Positions 51,652 through 61,668 of a DNA stretch of 64,000 nucleotides are shown here, piece after piece. The stretch's first letter is position 1. The number at the start of each line of letters is the position of its first letter. The notes below the pieces were generated by a model that was given only the letters and a program-made list of their open reading frames with translations, did not search any database and had not been told where the DNA came from. Source of the DNA: Kribbella sp. NBC_00382 (GTDB lineage: Bacteria > Actinomycetota > Actinomycetes > Propionibacteriales > Kribbellaceae). The stretch lies in contig NZ_CP107954.1 in assembly GCF_036067295.1 (NCBI RefSeq), positions 3,286,001 to 3,350,000 on the forward strand, in the 5' to 3' direction. Made by a program: the position numbers and the translations under genes.

Positions 51652-52641
51652 TCAGGCACTCAGGGTGGGTTCGTCGGGGGCCGAGAGGCTGAGGACTGCG
51701 CCGGCCACCGCGGGGGAGGCGCTGATTTTGGCTTCGAGGGCGCGGAGGCGGACGGCTACATGCGACTCGGTGTCGTCGCCGGTGAGGTCGACGTCGCCGA
51801 TCACCGAGATCATCCGGGGGCCGACGATCTCCAGGCGGAGATAGGTGACCCGGGCAACTTCCGGGGCGGCGAGGATTGCCTGCAGGGCGGCTTGGCGGAC
51901 CTTCGGATCGGCTTCCTGACCGACCAGGAAGCGGCGGTTGCGGTTGATCAGGAGCAGGGCGACCCAGGCGAGCAGCAGGCCGACGAGGATCGAGCCGATG
52001 GCGTCGGGGATGGCTGAGCCGGTCAGTTGGTGCGCGAAGAGGCCGGCGGCCGCGATGACGAGTCCGCCCAGCGCGGCGGCGTCCTCCACGAACACTGCCC
52101 TGAGTGTCGGGTCGGAGGTGGCGAGTACGTGCTCGATCAGGTCGCGGTCGAGGGTGGCGGCCTCGCCCTTGGCCTGACGGGCCGATTGAGCGAACGAGAT
52201 GCCTTCGAGGACGAAGGAGACGCCCAGTACGACGTACCCGATGACGAAGTGTCCGGCCGGTTCCGGCGTGATGAGCTCCTGGACCCCGTGCGTGATCGAC
52301 ACCGCGGCGCCCGCGACGAACAGCCCGAGCGCGGCGAACAGCGACCACACATAGGCCTCGCGCCCATGCCCCAACGGGTGCAGCTCATCGGCTGGCTTGT
52401 GCGCCCGCCGATTCGCGATCAACAGGAAGATCTCGTTGCCGGCATCAGCCCAGGAGTGCGCCGCCTCGGCCAGGATCGAGGCCGACCCGGTCGCCAGCGC
52501 GGCCACCGACTTGGCGATCGCGATCAGCACATTGGCTCCGAAGGCAACCAATACCGTCGTCAGACTCTCGCCACCACCGGTCGCCGCGCTCCCAGGCACC
52601 TCCGCCAGCAGATGCCGCCCGTCCCCGTCTCCATCCACCAT
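51652..52641 (-). CDS. Cation diffusion facilitator (CDF) transporter
   Basis: A 329-residue transporter from ATG 52641 (52659 gives a six-residue extension MCYDCL). Six membrane helices; metal site residues in the H-x3-D pair AEAAHSWADAGNE and in FVEDAAALGGL. The C-terminal cytoplasmic domain (RVTYLRLEIVGPRMISVIGDVDL) is typical of the family. Likely exports zinc, manganese or a related metal. Convergent with LysR. Confidence 0.9.
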   Translation of the reverse strand: MVDGDGDGRHLLAEVPGSAATGGGESLTTVLVAFGANVLIAIAKSVAALATGSASILAEAAHSWADAGNEIFLLIANRRAHKPADELHPLGHGREAYVWSLFAALGLFVAGAAVSITHGVQELITPEPAGHFVIGYVVLGVSFVLEGISFAQSARQAKGEAATLDRDLIEHVLATSDPTLRAVFVEDAAALGGLVIAAAGLFAHQLTGSAIPDAIGSILVGLLLAWVALLLINRNRRFLVGQEADPKVRQAALQAILAAPEVARVTYLRLEIVGPRMISVIGDVDLTGDDTESHVAVRLRALEAKISASPAVAGAVLSLSAPDEPTLSA

Positions 52642-52849
52642 GAGGCAGTCGTAGCACATTCCGCTTGCCACAACCTGCAACTCAGGGTGCGTTGACCAGC
52701 TCCCAGGTGGTCGGATAGCGTCTGAGGGAGCGTGGTTGGGGCCGCGTCGAGACTCGCCGGAAGGCTGGAAGCCACCCCAGGTTCTCCTCATTGGCTAGGG
52801 CATCGTGCTCCTTGTGGCCTGTGCGAGTCCGGGCGCGAGAGGACACGTT

Positions 52850-54010
52850 GTGAGATTTCTGCCTGACAAGCCGAGCCTGGGGTTCCTGCGCAAAGAGGCG
52901 AAAGACCTCTTGGCCGCACTCCGCGAATCCGACCCGACAGCATCCTTGACCGACGCGCAGCGCGCGCTGGCGGTCGAGTACGGGATGCGTGATTGGGCCG
53001 AGCTGAAATCCGAGGTCGAGCGGCGGGCTGCCGCAGTACCGGTTGCTCCTGAAGGTCTTGCCGAGGGGCTGGCTGCTGCCTTCGGTCTGGGGGCTGTCGT
53101 CGGGGTGCCGTCACCTGTTTCGTTCACGCCGATGGGGCGTTGCTGGTCGATCGCCACCGACCGCGGTCGCTGGCTGGCTGTCACCGTCTACGACTGGATC
53201 ACCTCCGAACAAGCTGAGGTTGGCTCACGCTTGCGCGAAGCCGCCGTCGCCGCGGGGGTCGCCGCTCCGGCGCCGGTACGCAGTCCTCGCGGCCTCCTGA
53301 TCGAGCCCGTGCAAGGACAGAACTGGCGGGTCCACGAGTGGCTCGAGGTCGGCCCGGCACCGGTACTCCCGACGCCATCAGCAGTCGCGCGCCAGGTCGG
53401 TACGACGTACGGGATCCTGCACTCGCTGGCCATCCCGAGCGAGTCCCCGATGAGCTGGTACCTGACCACGCGCAAGTCCAGCGCCGACTGGTCCGACCTC
53501 CTCGCCCGAGCCCGCGCCGCTCAGAAACCGTGGGCCGACCTGCTGGCCGAATCCCTGCCAGCAATAGCCGATCTCAACCGGATCGAACTCGAAGCCGACC
53601 CCGCCGACTTCATCCTCTGCAACAGCAACCTGATCCCCGAACACGTCCGCATCGGCCACCACGACGAACTGGTCGTCACCGAGTGGGACTTCGCCGGCTC
53701 CATGACCCCCGCCCTGGAAATCGGCGCGGCTCTCGGTCAATGGACCCTCCGCCCAACCTTCAACGAAAAGGCAGCAATCGCCTTCCGCGACGGCTACGTG
53801 GAATCCGCCGGCACCTGGCCCAACCTCACCCTCTCCTCCTTCGGCGTAGCCGTCAGCGGCTGGCTCAACTGGACCTACAACTGCATCTGCGAAGCCATAA
53901 ACCCCTCAGACGCAGACCAAGCAGACACCACCGAACGCGGCACCCTCGACCTCCTCACCTACCCGATGACCCGCGCCTCCCTCGAAGAACTGCTCGCGGT
54001 CACGGCCTAG
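52850..54010 (+). CDS. Phosphotransferase-like protein with N-terminal helical domain
   Basis: A 386-residue protein from GTG 52850 preceded by GAGAGGA. The N-terminal segment (DKPSLGFLRKEAKDLLAALRESDP..EYGMRDWAELKSEVE) matches a short helical domain found on many actinobacterial proteins. The remainder looks like an aminoglycoside-phosphotransferase/kinase fold, with a degenerate catalytic loop CNSNLIPEHVR and metal-binding DFAG in VVTEWDFAGS. Loss of the expected HGD suggests reduced or altered activity. No substrate assigned. Confidence 0.75.
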   Translation: MRFLPDKPSLGFLRKEAKDLLAALRESDPTASLTDAQRALAVEYGMRDWAELKSEVERRAAAVPVAPEGLAEGLAAAFGLGAVVGVPSPVSFTPMGRCWSIATDRGRWLAVTVYDWITSEQAEVGSRLREAAVAAGVAAPAPVRSPRGLLIEPVQGQNWRVHEWLEVGPAPVLPTPSAVARQVGTTYGILHSLAIPSESPMSWYLTTRKSSADWSDLLARARAAQKPWADLLAESLPAIADLNRIELEADPADFILCNSNLIPEHVRIGHHDELVVTEWDFAGSMTPALEIGAALGQWTLRPTFNEKAAIAFRDGYVESAGTWPNLTLSSFGVAVSGWLNWTYNCICEAINPSDADQADTTERGTLDLLTYPMTRASLEELLAVTA

Positions 54011-54079
54011 CCGACTGGCCTGTCACACCGGCAAGGCCTGAGCTGTCTGTATTTGGACATCGATCGGTTGGAGGCAGGT

Positions 54080-54517
54080 ATGACGGAGCAGAACGGGTTT
54101 CCCGCGCCGGAGCACGGATTGGTGGTGACTCACTTCTTGACCGTGCGCGACGTTCAGGTCTCGCGTGAGTTCTACGCGGAGGTGTTCGGCGGGGAGGTCG
54201 TACTGGCCGAGAATCCCGCCACCGTCCGGGTCGCCAACACCTGGATCATCATGAATCCAGGTGGCGGCCCGACTCCTGACAAGCCGGACGTCACCCTCAG
54301 GGCGCCCGAGCCCGGCGACCCGGTATCCGCGTTCCTGAACGTCCGAGTCGCCGACATCGCCGCCTTCTACACCGCCGCCCGGGCGAAAGGCGCCCACTTC
54401 CTCACCGAGCCCCAGGACCGCGGCGCAGAGATCCGCTGCTACCTCCGCGACCCCGACGGCTACCTCATAGAAATAGGCCAAACCACAGGCCTGCTCCACG
54501 GAATCACAGCAACCTAA
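54080..54517 (+). CDS. VOC family protein
   Basis: A 145-residue protein from ATG 54080 with GGAGG six to ten bases upstream. VOC units: HFLTVRDVQVSREFYAEVFGG and CYLRDPDGYLIEIGQ. Convergent with the NRPS operon and separated from it by a strong terminator hairpin, so probably unrelated to it. Confidence 0.88.
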   Translation: MTEQNGFPAPEHGLVVTHFLTVRDVQVSREFYAEVFGGEVVLAENPATVRVANTWIIMNPGGGPTPDKPDVTLRAPEPGDPVSAFLNVRVADIAAFYTAARAKGAHFLTEPQDRGAEIRCYLRDPDGYLIEIGQTTGLLHGITAT

Positions 54518-54521
54518 GGTG

Positions 54522-54558
54522 GGCTGGGTCGCCGGGAAGGTTCCGCGGCGACCCAGCC
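54522..54558. terminator. Bidirectional terminator between VOC and NRPS genes
   Basis: GGCTGGGTCGCC (54522-54533) and GGCGACCCAGCC (54547-54558) are perfect 12-base complements with a 13-base loop. It lies between two convergent gene ends. No T-tract, as is common for high-GC actinomycete terminators. Confidence 0.8.
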
Positions 54559-54565
54559 TGTCGCG

Positions 54566-57500
54566 TTAGGCGGGTACTGGCACGTGGGCCTCCAGTAGGG
54601 CTTTGTCGAGGGCTGCGGCGAGGGTAGGGACGTTGGGTGGGCGCATGAGGGTGTAGTGGTCGCCGGGGACCGGGTAGTGGTTCAGCGGGCCCATGGCGAT
54701 CTGGGGCCAGCGGGCGATGGCGGCTTCGGCGTTGGGGGCGTCGGTGGCGCAGAAGACGGCCACTGGGCTGTCGTACGGCTTCAGTCGGTGGTCGCAGACT
54801 GCTCTGGCGAAGCTGTCGAAGACCGCCAGGAGTCGAGCGACCTGAGGGCCTGCAGTGTCGGCAGGGACGACTCCCTGGGCGACCGCCTCGGCTAGTACCG
54901 CGTCGGCGAGGTCGGGGCCGGTGAGGTGGCGGATCTCGTCCGGGTCGATCTCCAGGTCGCGGTTGACGGCACGGCCGAGTTCCCAGGCGAACCAGGCAGC
55001 AGTCGTTGCCTCGTCGCCGTGCTGGACCAGTGCGTCGACATCGGCCGGCCCGCCGTCCAGTGCAGCCAGCAGCGCCACCTCTTGGCCCTCCTCGCGCAGT
55101 TGCGTAGCCACGACGGTCGCGATGATGCTGCCGGCGCAGTACCCGGCCAGGTAGTACGGACCCTCCTCCTGGACCGAGCGGATCGCGTCGAGGTAGATGT
55201 GGCCCAGCTTGTCGAGGTTCGGCTCGGGGGTGGTACCGGCGTCCAGGCCGGGTGCCTGTAGGCCGTAGACCGGCAGGTCGTCCGGGAGGTGCGCAGCCAG
55301 GTCCACGTAGCTGAGCGCGTTGCCGACCGCGGGTGGGAAGCAGAACAGCGGCGGCCGGGTCCCGTTGGCCCGAATCGGCACCAGTGGCGACCACGGGAGC
55401 GAGTCCGAGCGCCGGAGTTCCTGGGCCAGCCGCTCGATCGTGCTGCCGCCCGTGAACATCACCGCGACCGGCAGTTCGATCCCGTGGTCGGCAGTGATCC
55501 GGCTCAGCAGGCGGATCACGTGCAGCGACGTACCGCCGAGGTTGAAGAAGTCGTCGGTGACACCGATGTTCCGCCGCTCAAGCAGCTCCTCCCACAGCGC
55601 GGTCAGGGCCAACTCGAGCCCGTCCCGGGCAGTCACCTTCGGCCCGTCGTCACCCGAAGCCTCGCCAGGTGCTGGCAGCTTCGAGCGATCCACCTTGCCG
55701 TTGGCGGACAGCGGCAGCTCATCGAGCCAGCAGACCCGCGTCGGCACCATGTACTCAGGCAGTACTCCGGACAGCTCGGCCCGCAGTTCAGTTGTGGTCA
55801 CCCCGTCGCCAACTACATACGCGAGCAGCTGGTTGTCCCGGCCAACCACCACGGCATCGCGGACACCAGTCACGGCCCGTACTGCGGCCTCGACCTCACC
55901 CAGCTCGATCCGGAACCCACGCAGCTTGATCTGGTGATCCAGCCGACCCAGGAACTCGATCACCCCGTCCCTGCGCCATCGGGCCAGGTCGCCGGTCCGG
56001 TAGAGCCGCCCACCGCGCCAGGGGTCCGCCACGAAGTGCCGCTCGGTCAGCTCGGGTCGATTGAGGTAGCCCTCGGCCACCTGGACCCCACCGATGTACA
56101 GCTCGCCCGGGACGCCCACCGGCACCGGCTCGCCCCGTGAGTCGAGCACGTACAGCTGTGTGTTGGCCACTGGTCGACCGATCGGCACCATGGCGGCCTC
56201 GTCGTCCACACTGCAGGTCCAGTGGCTGACGTCGATCGCTGCCTCGGTCGGCCCGTACAGGTTGAACAACTCGCGGCCAGGCAGAGCTTTGAGAAAGCGA
56301 CGAGCCACCTCACCGGACAGCGCCTCGCCACTGCACACCACCCGCCGCAGCGACGTGAGACTGCTCAGCTCAACCGCCTCGCTGAACACAGCAAGCATCG
56401 ACGGGACGAAGTGGAGGGTCGTGACCCCCTCGGCCTGGATCAAGCCGGCCAGGTACGCGGGGTCGCGGTGCCCCTCCGGCCGTGCGACCACGAGTCGCGC
56501 CCCGGCCAGCAACGGCCACAGGAACTCCCACACCGACACATCGAAGCTGAACGGCGTCTTCTGCAGTACGACGTCCGAGCCGTCGAGCCGGTACTCGCGC
56601 TGCATCCACTCGAGCCGGTTCACGATCGCCCGATGCGTCGTCGGCACGCCCTTCGGCTGCCCGGTGGAGCCGGACGTGTAGATCACGTACGCCCCATCAC
56701 CAGCCCCGGCAGTAGCAGCTACGTCGGTACTGGCCGGAAGCTCAGCGTCTAGCCGCACCACTGTCGGCCCGGCCGGCACCCGGTCGAGTGTGGCGCCGTG
56801 CGCGAGCACCACCTCGATCCCTGCGTCAGCGACCATGAACTCGAGCCGGCGATCCGGGTAGGTCGGGTCCAGCGGGACATAAGCCGCACCGGCCTTCAGA
56901 ATCCCCAGCAACCCAACCACCAGCTCCACCGACCGCTGCAGACAAAGACCAACGCGCGAACCAACCCCAGCACCAGCTAGCACTCGCGCTACCTCGTCGG
57001 CCCGCCGGTTCAACTCCGCGCCGGTCAGCTGCTCGCCCTCGAAGACCAGCACCACCTCGTCGGCCCGCCCCCGCAGCGAGCGCTCGATCAGCTCATGCAC
57101 CGGTACGTCGTCGTCGAACTCCACCGCAGTGTCGTTCCACCCGTTCAGGATGGTCTCCCGCTCGGCAGCCGACAGCAGCTCGATCTCATCCACCCGGACC
57201 GCAGGATCAGCCGCCACAGCAGCCAGCACCCGGACCAGCCGATCGGCCAGCCCCTGTGCGGTATCGGCGTCGTACAGATCGCACGAGTACTCAAGATTCC
57301 CGTCGATCCCCGTAGTGCTGCCGTCCGCATCCAGCGACTCCGCGAACGCCGCAGTGAGGTCGAACTTGGCCACGTCGTTGCGTGCCCGCTCTGCGTCGAC
57401 CTCCAGCCCAGCCAGCTCCAGCCGGGCCGGGGCGTTGCTCTGCAACACCATGCTCACCTGGAAGACGGGGTGCCGGGCCAGCGCCCGCGGCGGGTTCAGT

Positions 57501-58510
57501 ACCTCGACCAGCCGCTCGAACGGCAGGTCCTGATGCGCGTACGCCGCCAGGTCGGTCTCGCGGACCCGGTCCAGCAGCTCAGCGAAGGTCGGGTTGCCCG
57601 AGGCATCGGTCCGCAGCGCGAGCGTGTTGACGAAGCAACCGACCAGGTCCTCCAGCCCCTCGTCGGTGCGCCCGGCGATCGGCGTACCGACGACTAGGTC
57701 GTGGCCTGCGCCGGATCGGGACAGCACTGTGAGCAGCGCGGCCTGCAGCACCATGAACAAGGTGGCTTGCCGGCTCCGGGCCAGCTCGCGCAGAGCCTGT
57801 ACCGGACCAGGGCCGAGCTGGAACTCGATCAGGCCGCCCTGGTGTCCCGGCTGGGCCGGACGCGGGCGGTCGGTCGGTAGCGCCAGTTCCTGCGGTGCGC
57901 CGGACAGTGTCGTTGTCCAGTACTTCAACTGCTCTGAGATGACACTGCTCGGGTCGTCCTCGCTGCCGAGCAGGTCACGCTGCCAGACCGTGTAGTCGGC
58001 GTACTGGACGGGTAGAGGCGACCACTGTGGCGCAGTACCGCCGCAACGCGCCTCGTACGCGCTGGTGAGATCGCGGACCAGCGGGGACATCGACCAGCCG
58101 TCGGTCGCGATGTGGTGCAAGACCAACAGCAGAACGCTTTCCGAGGGGCCGAGGACGAACAGCACCGGCCGCAGCGACGTCTCGGTGGCGAGGTCGAACG
58201 GCTTGGTGAACTGCTCGGCCATGCGATCGGACAGCTCGGCCTCGGTGCACTGGACGATCGTCAGCGACGGCGCACCGGCCGCTGGGTCTAGGACCAACTG
58301 GTGGGCGGTACCAGCGGTCCCATCAGTCATCGGGAAGACGGTACGCAGCGACTCGTGCCGCGCGACCACGTCGTACAGGGCCTGCCGGAGCGGGTCCACC
58401 TGGACTTGTCCGCGCAGCCGCAGCGCGAGGGTGACGTGGTACGCGGTCGATCCGCGGTGCAGCTGTTCGAGCATCCAGAGGCGGTGCTGGGCATAGGACA
58501 GCGGGATCAT
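54566..58510 (-). CDS. NRPS terminal module C-A(Ser)-PCP-TE
   Basis: A 1,314-residue synthetase from ATG 58510 ([12 protein letters not shown]). Condensation domain with [11 protein letters not shown]; adenylation domain with [14 protein letters not shown] and [14 protein letters not shown]. By GrsA alignment its pocket residues read D-V-W-H-V-S-L-I-D, which fits the known serine code. The carrier protein has [14 protein letters not shown]. The thioesterase (about 1050-1314) has elbow GYCAGS with Cys1125 where Ser is usual, then Asp in LAALDGGP and His in GDHYTLM. It incorporates L-serine and releases the product. The start overlaps the upstream NRPS stop by four bases. Confidence 0.92.
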   Translation of the reverse strand: MIPLSYAQHRLWMLEQLHRGSTAYHVTLALRLRGQVQVDPLRQALYDVVARHESLRTVFPMTDGTAGTAHQLVLDPAAGAPSLTIVQCTEAELSDRMAEQFTKPFDLATETSLRPVLFVLGPSESVLLLVLHHIATDGWSMSPLVRDLTSAYEARCGGTAPQWSPLPVQYADYTVWQRDLLGSEDDPSSVISEQLKYWTTTLSGAPQELALPTDRPRPAQPGHQGGLIEFQLGPGPVQALRELARSRQATLFMVLQAALLTVLSRSGAGHDLVVGTPIAGRTDEGLEDLVGCFVNTLALRTDASGNPTFAELLDRVRETDLAAYAHQDLPFERLVEVLNPPRALARHPVFQVSMVLQSNAPARLELAGLEVDAERARNDVAKFDLTAAFAESLDADGSTTGIDGNLEYSCDLYDADTAQGLADRLVRVLAAVAADPAVRVDEIELLSAAERETILNGWNDTAVEFDDDVPVHELIERSLRGRADEVVLVFEGEQLTGAELNRRADEVARVLAGAGVGSRVGLCLQRSVELVVGLLGILKAGAAYVPLDPTYPDRRLEFMVADAGIEVVLAHGATLDRVPAGPTVVRLDAELPASTDVAATAGAGDGAYVIYTSGSTGQPKGVPTTHRAIVNRLEWMQREYRLDGSDVVLQKTPFSFDVSVWEFLWPLLAGARLVVARPEGHRDPAYLAGLIQAEGVTTLHFVPSMLAVFSEAVELSSLTSLRRVVCSGEALSGEVARRFLKALPGRELFNLYGPTEAAIDVSHWTCSVDDEAAMVPIGRPVANTQLYVLDSRGEPVPVGVPGELYIGGVQVAEGYLNRPELTERHFVADPWRGGRLYRTGDLARWRRDGVIEFLGRLDHQIKLRGFRIELGEVEAAVRAVTGVRDAVVVGRDNQLLAYVVGDGVTTTELRAELSGVLPEYMVPTRVCWLDELPLSANGKVDRSKLPAPGEASGDDGPKVTARDGLELALTALWEELLERRNIGVTDDFFNLGGTSLHVIRLLSRITADHGIELPVAVMFTGGSTIERLAQELRRSDSLPWSPLVPIRANGTRPPLFCFPPAVGNALSYVDLAAHLPDDLPVYGLQAPGLDAGTTPEPNLDKLGHIYLDAIRSVQEEGPYYLAGYCAGSIIATVVATQLREEGQEVALLAALDGGPADVDALVQHGDEATTAAWFAWELGRAVNRDLEIDPDEIRHLTGPDLADAVLAEAVAQGVVPADTAGPQVARLLAVFDSFARAVCDHRLKPYDSPVAVFCATDAPNAEAAIARWPQIAMGPLNHYPVPGDHYTLMRPPNVPTLAAALDKALLEAHVPVPA

Positions 58511-61500
58511 GAGGTCTCCTGAGTTCTGGCGCGCGGGCGGAGCGTCGGGCGGGCCTTGGCGGCCTGGGTGAGCCGCTCGGCCAGCTGGGCGACGGTCGGC
58601 GCCTCGAAGATGGTGCGGATGGACAGCTCGGCCTGCAGTACCGACCGGACCCGGCTGATCAGCCGGGTGGCGAGCAGCGAGTGACCGCCGAGCGCGAAGA
58701 AGTCGTCGTCGATGCCGACCTTGGGCAGCTTGAGCACGTCGGCGAACAGCTCGCACAGGATCTGCTCGCTGGGCGACCTTGGCTCGCGTCCGGCCGCGGT
58801 GGGCGTGAAGTCCGGATCGGGCAGTGCCTTGCGGTCGAGCTTGCCGGTGGAGGTACGGGGCAGGGAGTCCACTACGACGACAGTGGCCGGCACCATGTGC
58901 CGGGGCAGCCGCTCGCCGGCGAACTGCCGCAGCCCAGCCGGGTCCACCCGCTCGCCCGGCGCTGCTACGACGTAGGCCACCAGGAGGCGACTACCCGAGT
59001 GGTCCCGGGCAACCACGGCGGCCTGGCCGACCGCGGGGTGCTCGAGCAGGCTGGCCACTACCTCGCCGGGCTCGATCCGGAAGCCCCGGATCTTGATCTG
59101 GTCGTCCGCGCGTCCGGCGAACTCCAGAACTCCGTCCCTGGTCCAGCGGCCGAGGTCGCCGGTCCGGTACATCCGCGCACCCGGTGCCCCGTGCGGGTCG
59201 GGCACGAACCGCTCTGCAGTGAGCGACGGCCGGTCCAGGTACCCCTGGGCTAGCCCGGACCCAGCTGCGTACAGCTCGCCGGTCACCCCGACCGGTACCG
59301 GCCTCAGGCGCTCGTCGAGGACGTACATCCTCTTGTTTGCAACAGGTTTCCCGATCGGTACCGCCGTCTGCCCGGCCTCGTCGCGGCTGATCTGGTGGGC
59401 GGTGGTCAGGCCCATGCTCTCCGCCGGGCCGTAGCCGTTGAGCACGCGCAGCGAGGGGTGCTCGCGCAGCGCCCGGTGGACGTGGATCGGCGAGGCCGCC
59501 TCACCTGCCGTCATCGCCCGGCGCAGTCCCTTGAAGACCTGCGGGTGCTCGTCCAGCATCACGTTGAACAGGCTGGCCGACATCTGCAGCATGGTGACCC
59601 CGTGCTCGGCGGCCAGCTCAGCGATCGCATGCGGCTCCGGGTTCTGTCCCGGCTGCAGCACACAGGTACCGCCGCACAGCAGTGAGCCGAACAGCTCCAG
59701 CACGAACGCATCCCACGACACGGGCGCGCACTGGAGGAACACCTCGTCCGGCCCGAAGTCGACGTACTCCTGGCCGCACACAGTGGCCACGATCGCCCGA
59801 TGCGGCGCCAGTACTCCCTTAGGCCGGCCAGTGGAGCCAGAGGTGAACATGACGCAGGCAAGGTCGTCCGGCACGACCGGCAGCCCTAGGTCTGAGCTGT
59901 CCAGCTCCTCTGTGACGGCCAGGATCACCTGCTTGGACGGCAGTCCGACTGTGGTCGCGTGGCTGTCCGTGGTGACTACTGCGACGGTGCCTTCGGCAGC
60001 ACGCCGCAACCGCTCGGCCGGGAACGCGGGATCGAGCAGCGTGTAGCCGGCGCCCGCCTTCAGCACGGCGAGCAGTGCAGTGACCAGCTCGGTACTGCGG
60101 TCCAGCAGTACGCCGACCAGGCCGCCCGACTGAATCCCCTTGCTACGCAGGTGTCTGGCCATCCGGTTCGCCGCAGCGTTGAGGTCGGCGTACCGGACCC
60201 GGCGGTCGCCGTCGATCAGGGCGATCGCATCCGGGGTCTCCCGGGCCCGCTGCTCGAACACCTCGTGCACCGGCCGCTCGGGGACGTCGACGGCGGTGTC
60301 GTTCCAACCGCGCAGTACCTGCTCCCGCTCGGCGTTGGGCATCACCTCGATGGACGCGATCGACGCCAGCGGATCGGCGGCCACAGCGGTCAGTACTGCC
60401 GTGAGCCGCCCGGCCAGCTGCTCGATCGTCTCCTTGTCGAACAGGTCCTCGGCGTACTCCAGCCAGACGTTGATCCCGCCCGGGGTGCCGTCGGCGGCCT
60501 GCTCCTCCTCCAGCGTGAAGGTGAGGTCGAACTTGGCCACACCGAGGTCGACCGGCTCGTCGGTGACCCTGAGCCGGGGCAGCTCCATGCTTGCTGCGGC
60601 GTTGTTCTGCAGCACCAGCATGACCTGGAACAACGGCTGGCGTGAGGTCGAGCGGACCGGGTTCAGGATCTCCACGAGCCGCTCGAACGGCATGTCCTGG
60701 TGGGCGTACGCGGCCAGGTCGGTGTCCCGCACCCGGAGCAGTAGCTCTTGGAAGGTCGGTTCGCCGGACGTGTCGGTGCGTAGTACCAGGGTGTTGACGA
60801 AGAAGCCGACCAGCTCGTCCAGTGCCTCGTCGGTGCGCCCGGCGACCGGGGTGCCGAGCGGTACGTCGGTACCGGCGCCGGATCGGGTCAGCATCAGCGC
60901 CACGGCGGCCTGGGCGACCATGAACAGGGTGGCCCGGTTGCGCCGGGCCAGACCGGCCAGCTCGGCGTGCACGCTCGCGGGGATCCGTGCCTCGACCAGG
61001 TCCCCGCGGTAGCTGGAGACGGACGGGCGCGGTCGGTCGTAGGGCAGCCGCAGCTCCTCCGGTACTCCGGCGAGCGCCTCCTTCCAGTACGCGAGCTGGC
61101 CGGCGGCCAGGCTGTTCGGGTCGGTCTCGTCGCTGAGCAGCTCGTGCTGCCAGGCGGCGTAGTCGGCGTACTGCACCGGCAGCGGCTCCCACTCCGGCCC
61201 GTGCCCACCCAGCCTGGCTGTGTAGGCCGAGGACAGGTCGCGCATCAGCGGGCCGAGCGACCAGCCGTCGCTGACGATGTGGTGCAGCACCAGTGCGAAC
61301 ACGTGCTCGGTCGGGCTGACCCGCAGCAGCGTCACCCGGACGGGCAGCTCGCCGGTCAGGCTGAACCGGTACCGAGCAGCCTCGGACAGTGCAGCCGGCA
61401 ACTCCTCCGCTGTGCAGTCCTGGAGCTCGAAGTCCACCGCTGCGTCAGCGGCGTCGACTATGAGCTGGTAGGGCACCCCGTCGGCCGACGGGAACATCGT

Positions 61501-61668
61501 GCGCAGGGCCTCGTGCCGCGTGACCACGTCGCCGACGGCGGCGCGTAGTGCGGAGTGGTCGAGCTCGCCGCTCAACCGGAGTACCAGCGGCGCGTTGTAG
61601 GTATGGGTCGCGCCTTCGAGCTGGTCCAGGAACCACAGGCGCTGTTGGGCGAACGAAAGCGGAATCAT
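58507..61668 (-). CDS. NRPS module C-A-PCP, adenylation specificity unassigned
   Basis: A 1,053-residue synthetase starting [19 protein letters not shown]. Condensation domain with [11 protein letters not shown]; adenylation domain with [15 protein letters not shown] and [14 protein letters not shown]; carrier protein [17 protein letters not shown]. Pocket residues by GrsA alignment are D-A-L-Q-M-A-G-G-L, a code I do not recognise. The A-domain substrate-binding segment [12 protein letters not shown] has an unusual Leu where Trp often stands. No epimerisation domain. Both ends overlap neighbouring NRPS genes by four bases. Confidence 0.92.
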   Translation of the reverse strand: MIPLSFAQQRLWFLDQLEGATHTYNAPLVLRLSGELDHSALRAAVGDVVTRHEALRTMFPSADGVPYQLIVDAADAAVDFELQDCTAEELPAALSEAARYRFSLTGELPVRVTLLRVSPTEHVFALVLHHIVSDGWSLGPLMRDLSSAYTARLGGHGPEWEPLPVQYADYAAWQHELLSDETDPNSLAAGQLAYWKEALAGVPEELRLPYDRPRPSVSSYRGDLVEARIPASVHAELAGLARRNRATLFMVAQAAVALMLTRSGAGTDVPLGTPVAGRTDEALDELVGFFVNTLVLRTDTSGEPTFQELLLRVRDTDLAAYAHQDMPFERLVEILNPVRSTSRQPLFQVMLVLQNNAAASMELPRLRVTDEPVDLGVAKFDLTFTLEEEQAADGTPGGINVWLEYAEDLFDKETIEQLAGRLTAVLTAVAADPLASIASIEVMPNAEREQVLRGWNDTAVDVPERPVHEVFEQRARETPDAIALIDGDRRVRYADLNAAANRMARHLRSKGIQSGGLVGVLLDRSTELVTALLAVLKAGAGYTLLDPAFPAERLRRAAEGTVAVVTTDSHATTVGLPSKQVILAVTEELDSSDLGLPVVPDDLACVMFTSGSTGRPKGVLAPHRAIVATVCGQEYVDFGPDEVFLQCAPVSWDAFVLELFGSLLCGGTCVLQPGQNPEPHAIAELAAEHGVTMLQMSASLFNVMLDEHPQVFKGLRRAMTAGEAASPIHVHRALREHPSLRVLNGYGPAESMGLTTAHQISRDEAGQTAVPIGKPVANKRMYVLDERLRPVPVGVTGELYAAGSGLAQGYLDRPSLTAERFVPDPHGAPGARMYRTGDLGRWTRDGVLEFAGRADDQIKIRGFRIEPGEVVASLLEHPAVGQAAVVARDHSGSRLLVAYVVAAPGERVDPAGLRQFAGERLPRHMVPATVVVVDSLPRTSTGKLDRKALPDPDFTPTAAGREPRSPSEQILCELFADVLKLPKVGIDDDFFALGGHSLLATRLISRVRSVLQAELSIRTIFEAPTVAQLAERLTQAAKARPTLRPRARTQETS

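Noticed and set aside
54504-55394. Minus-strand 296-codon frame over the thioesterase
   Set aside because: A frame-shifted shadow of the NRPS gene with Pro/Arg-rich translation.
58511-58756. 82-residue extension before the terminal NRPS protein
   Set aside because: It overlaps the carrier domain of the upstream gene in another frame; MIPLSYAQ at 58510 is the usual condensation-domain start.
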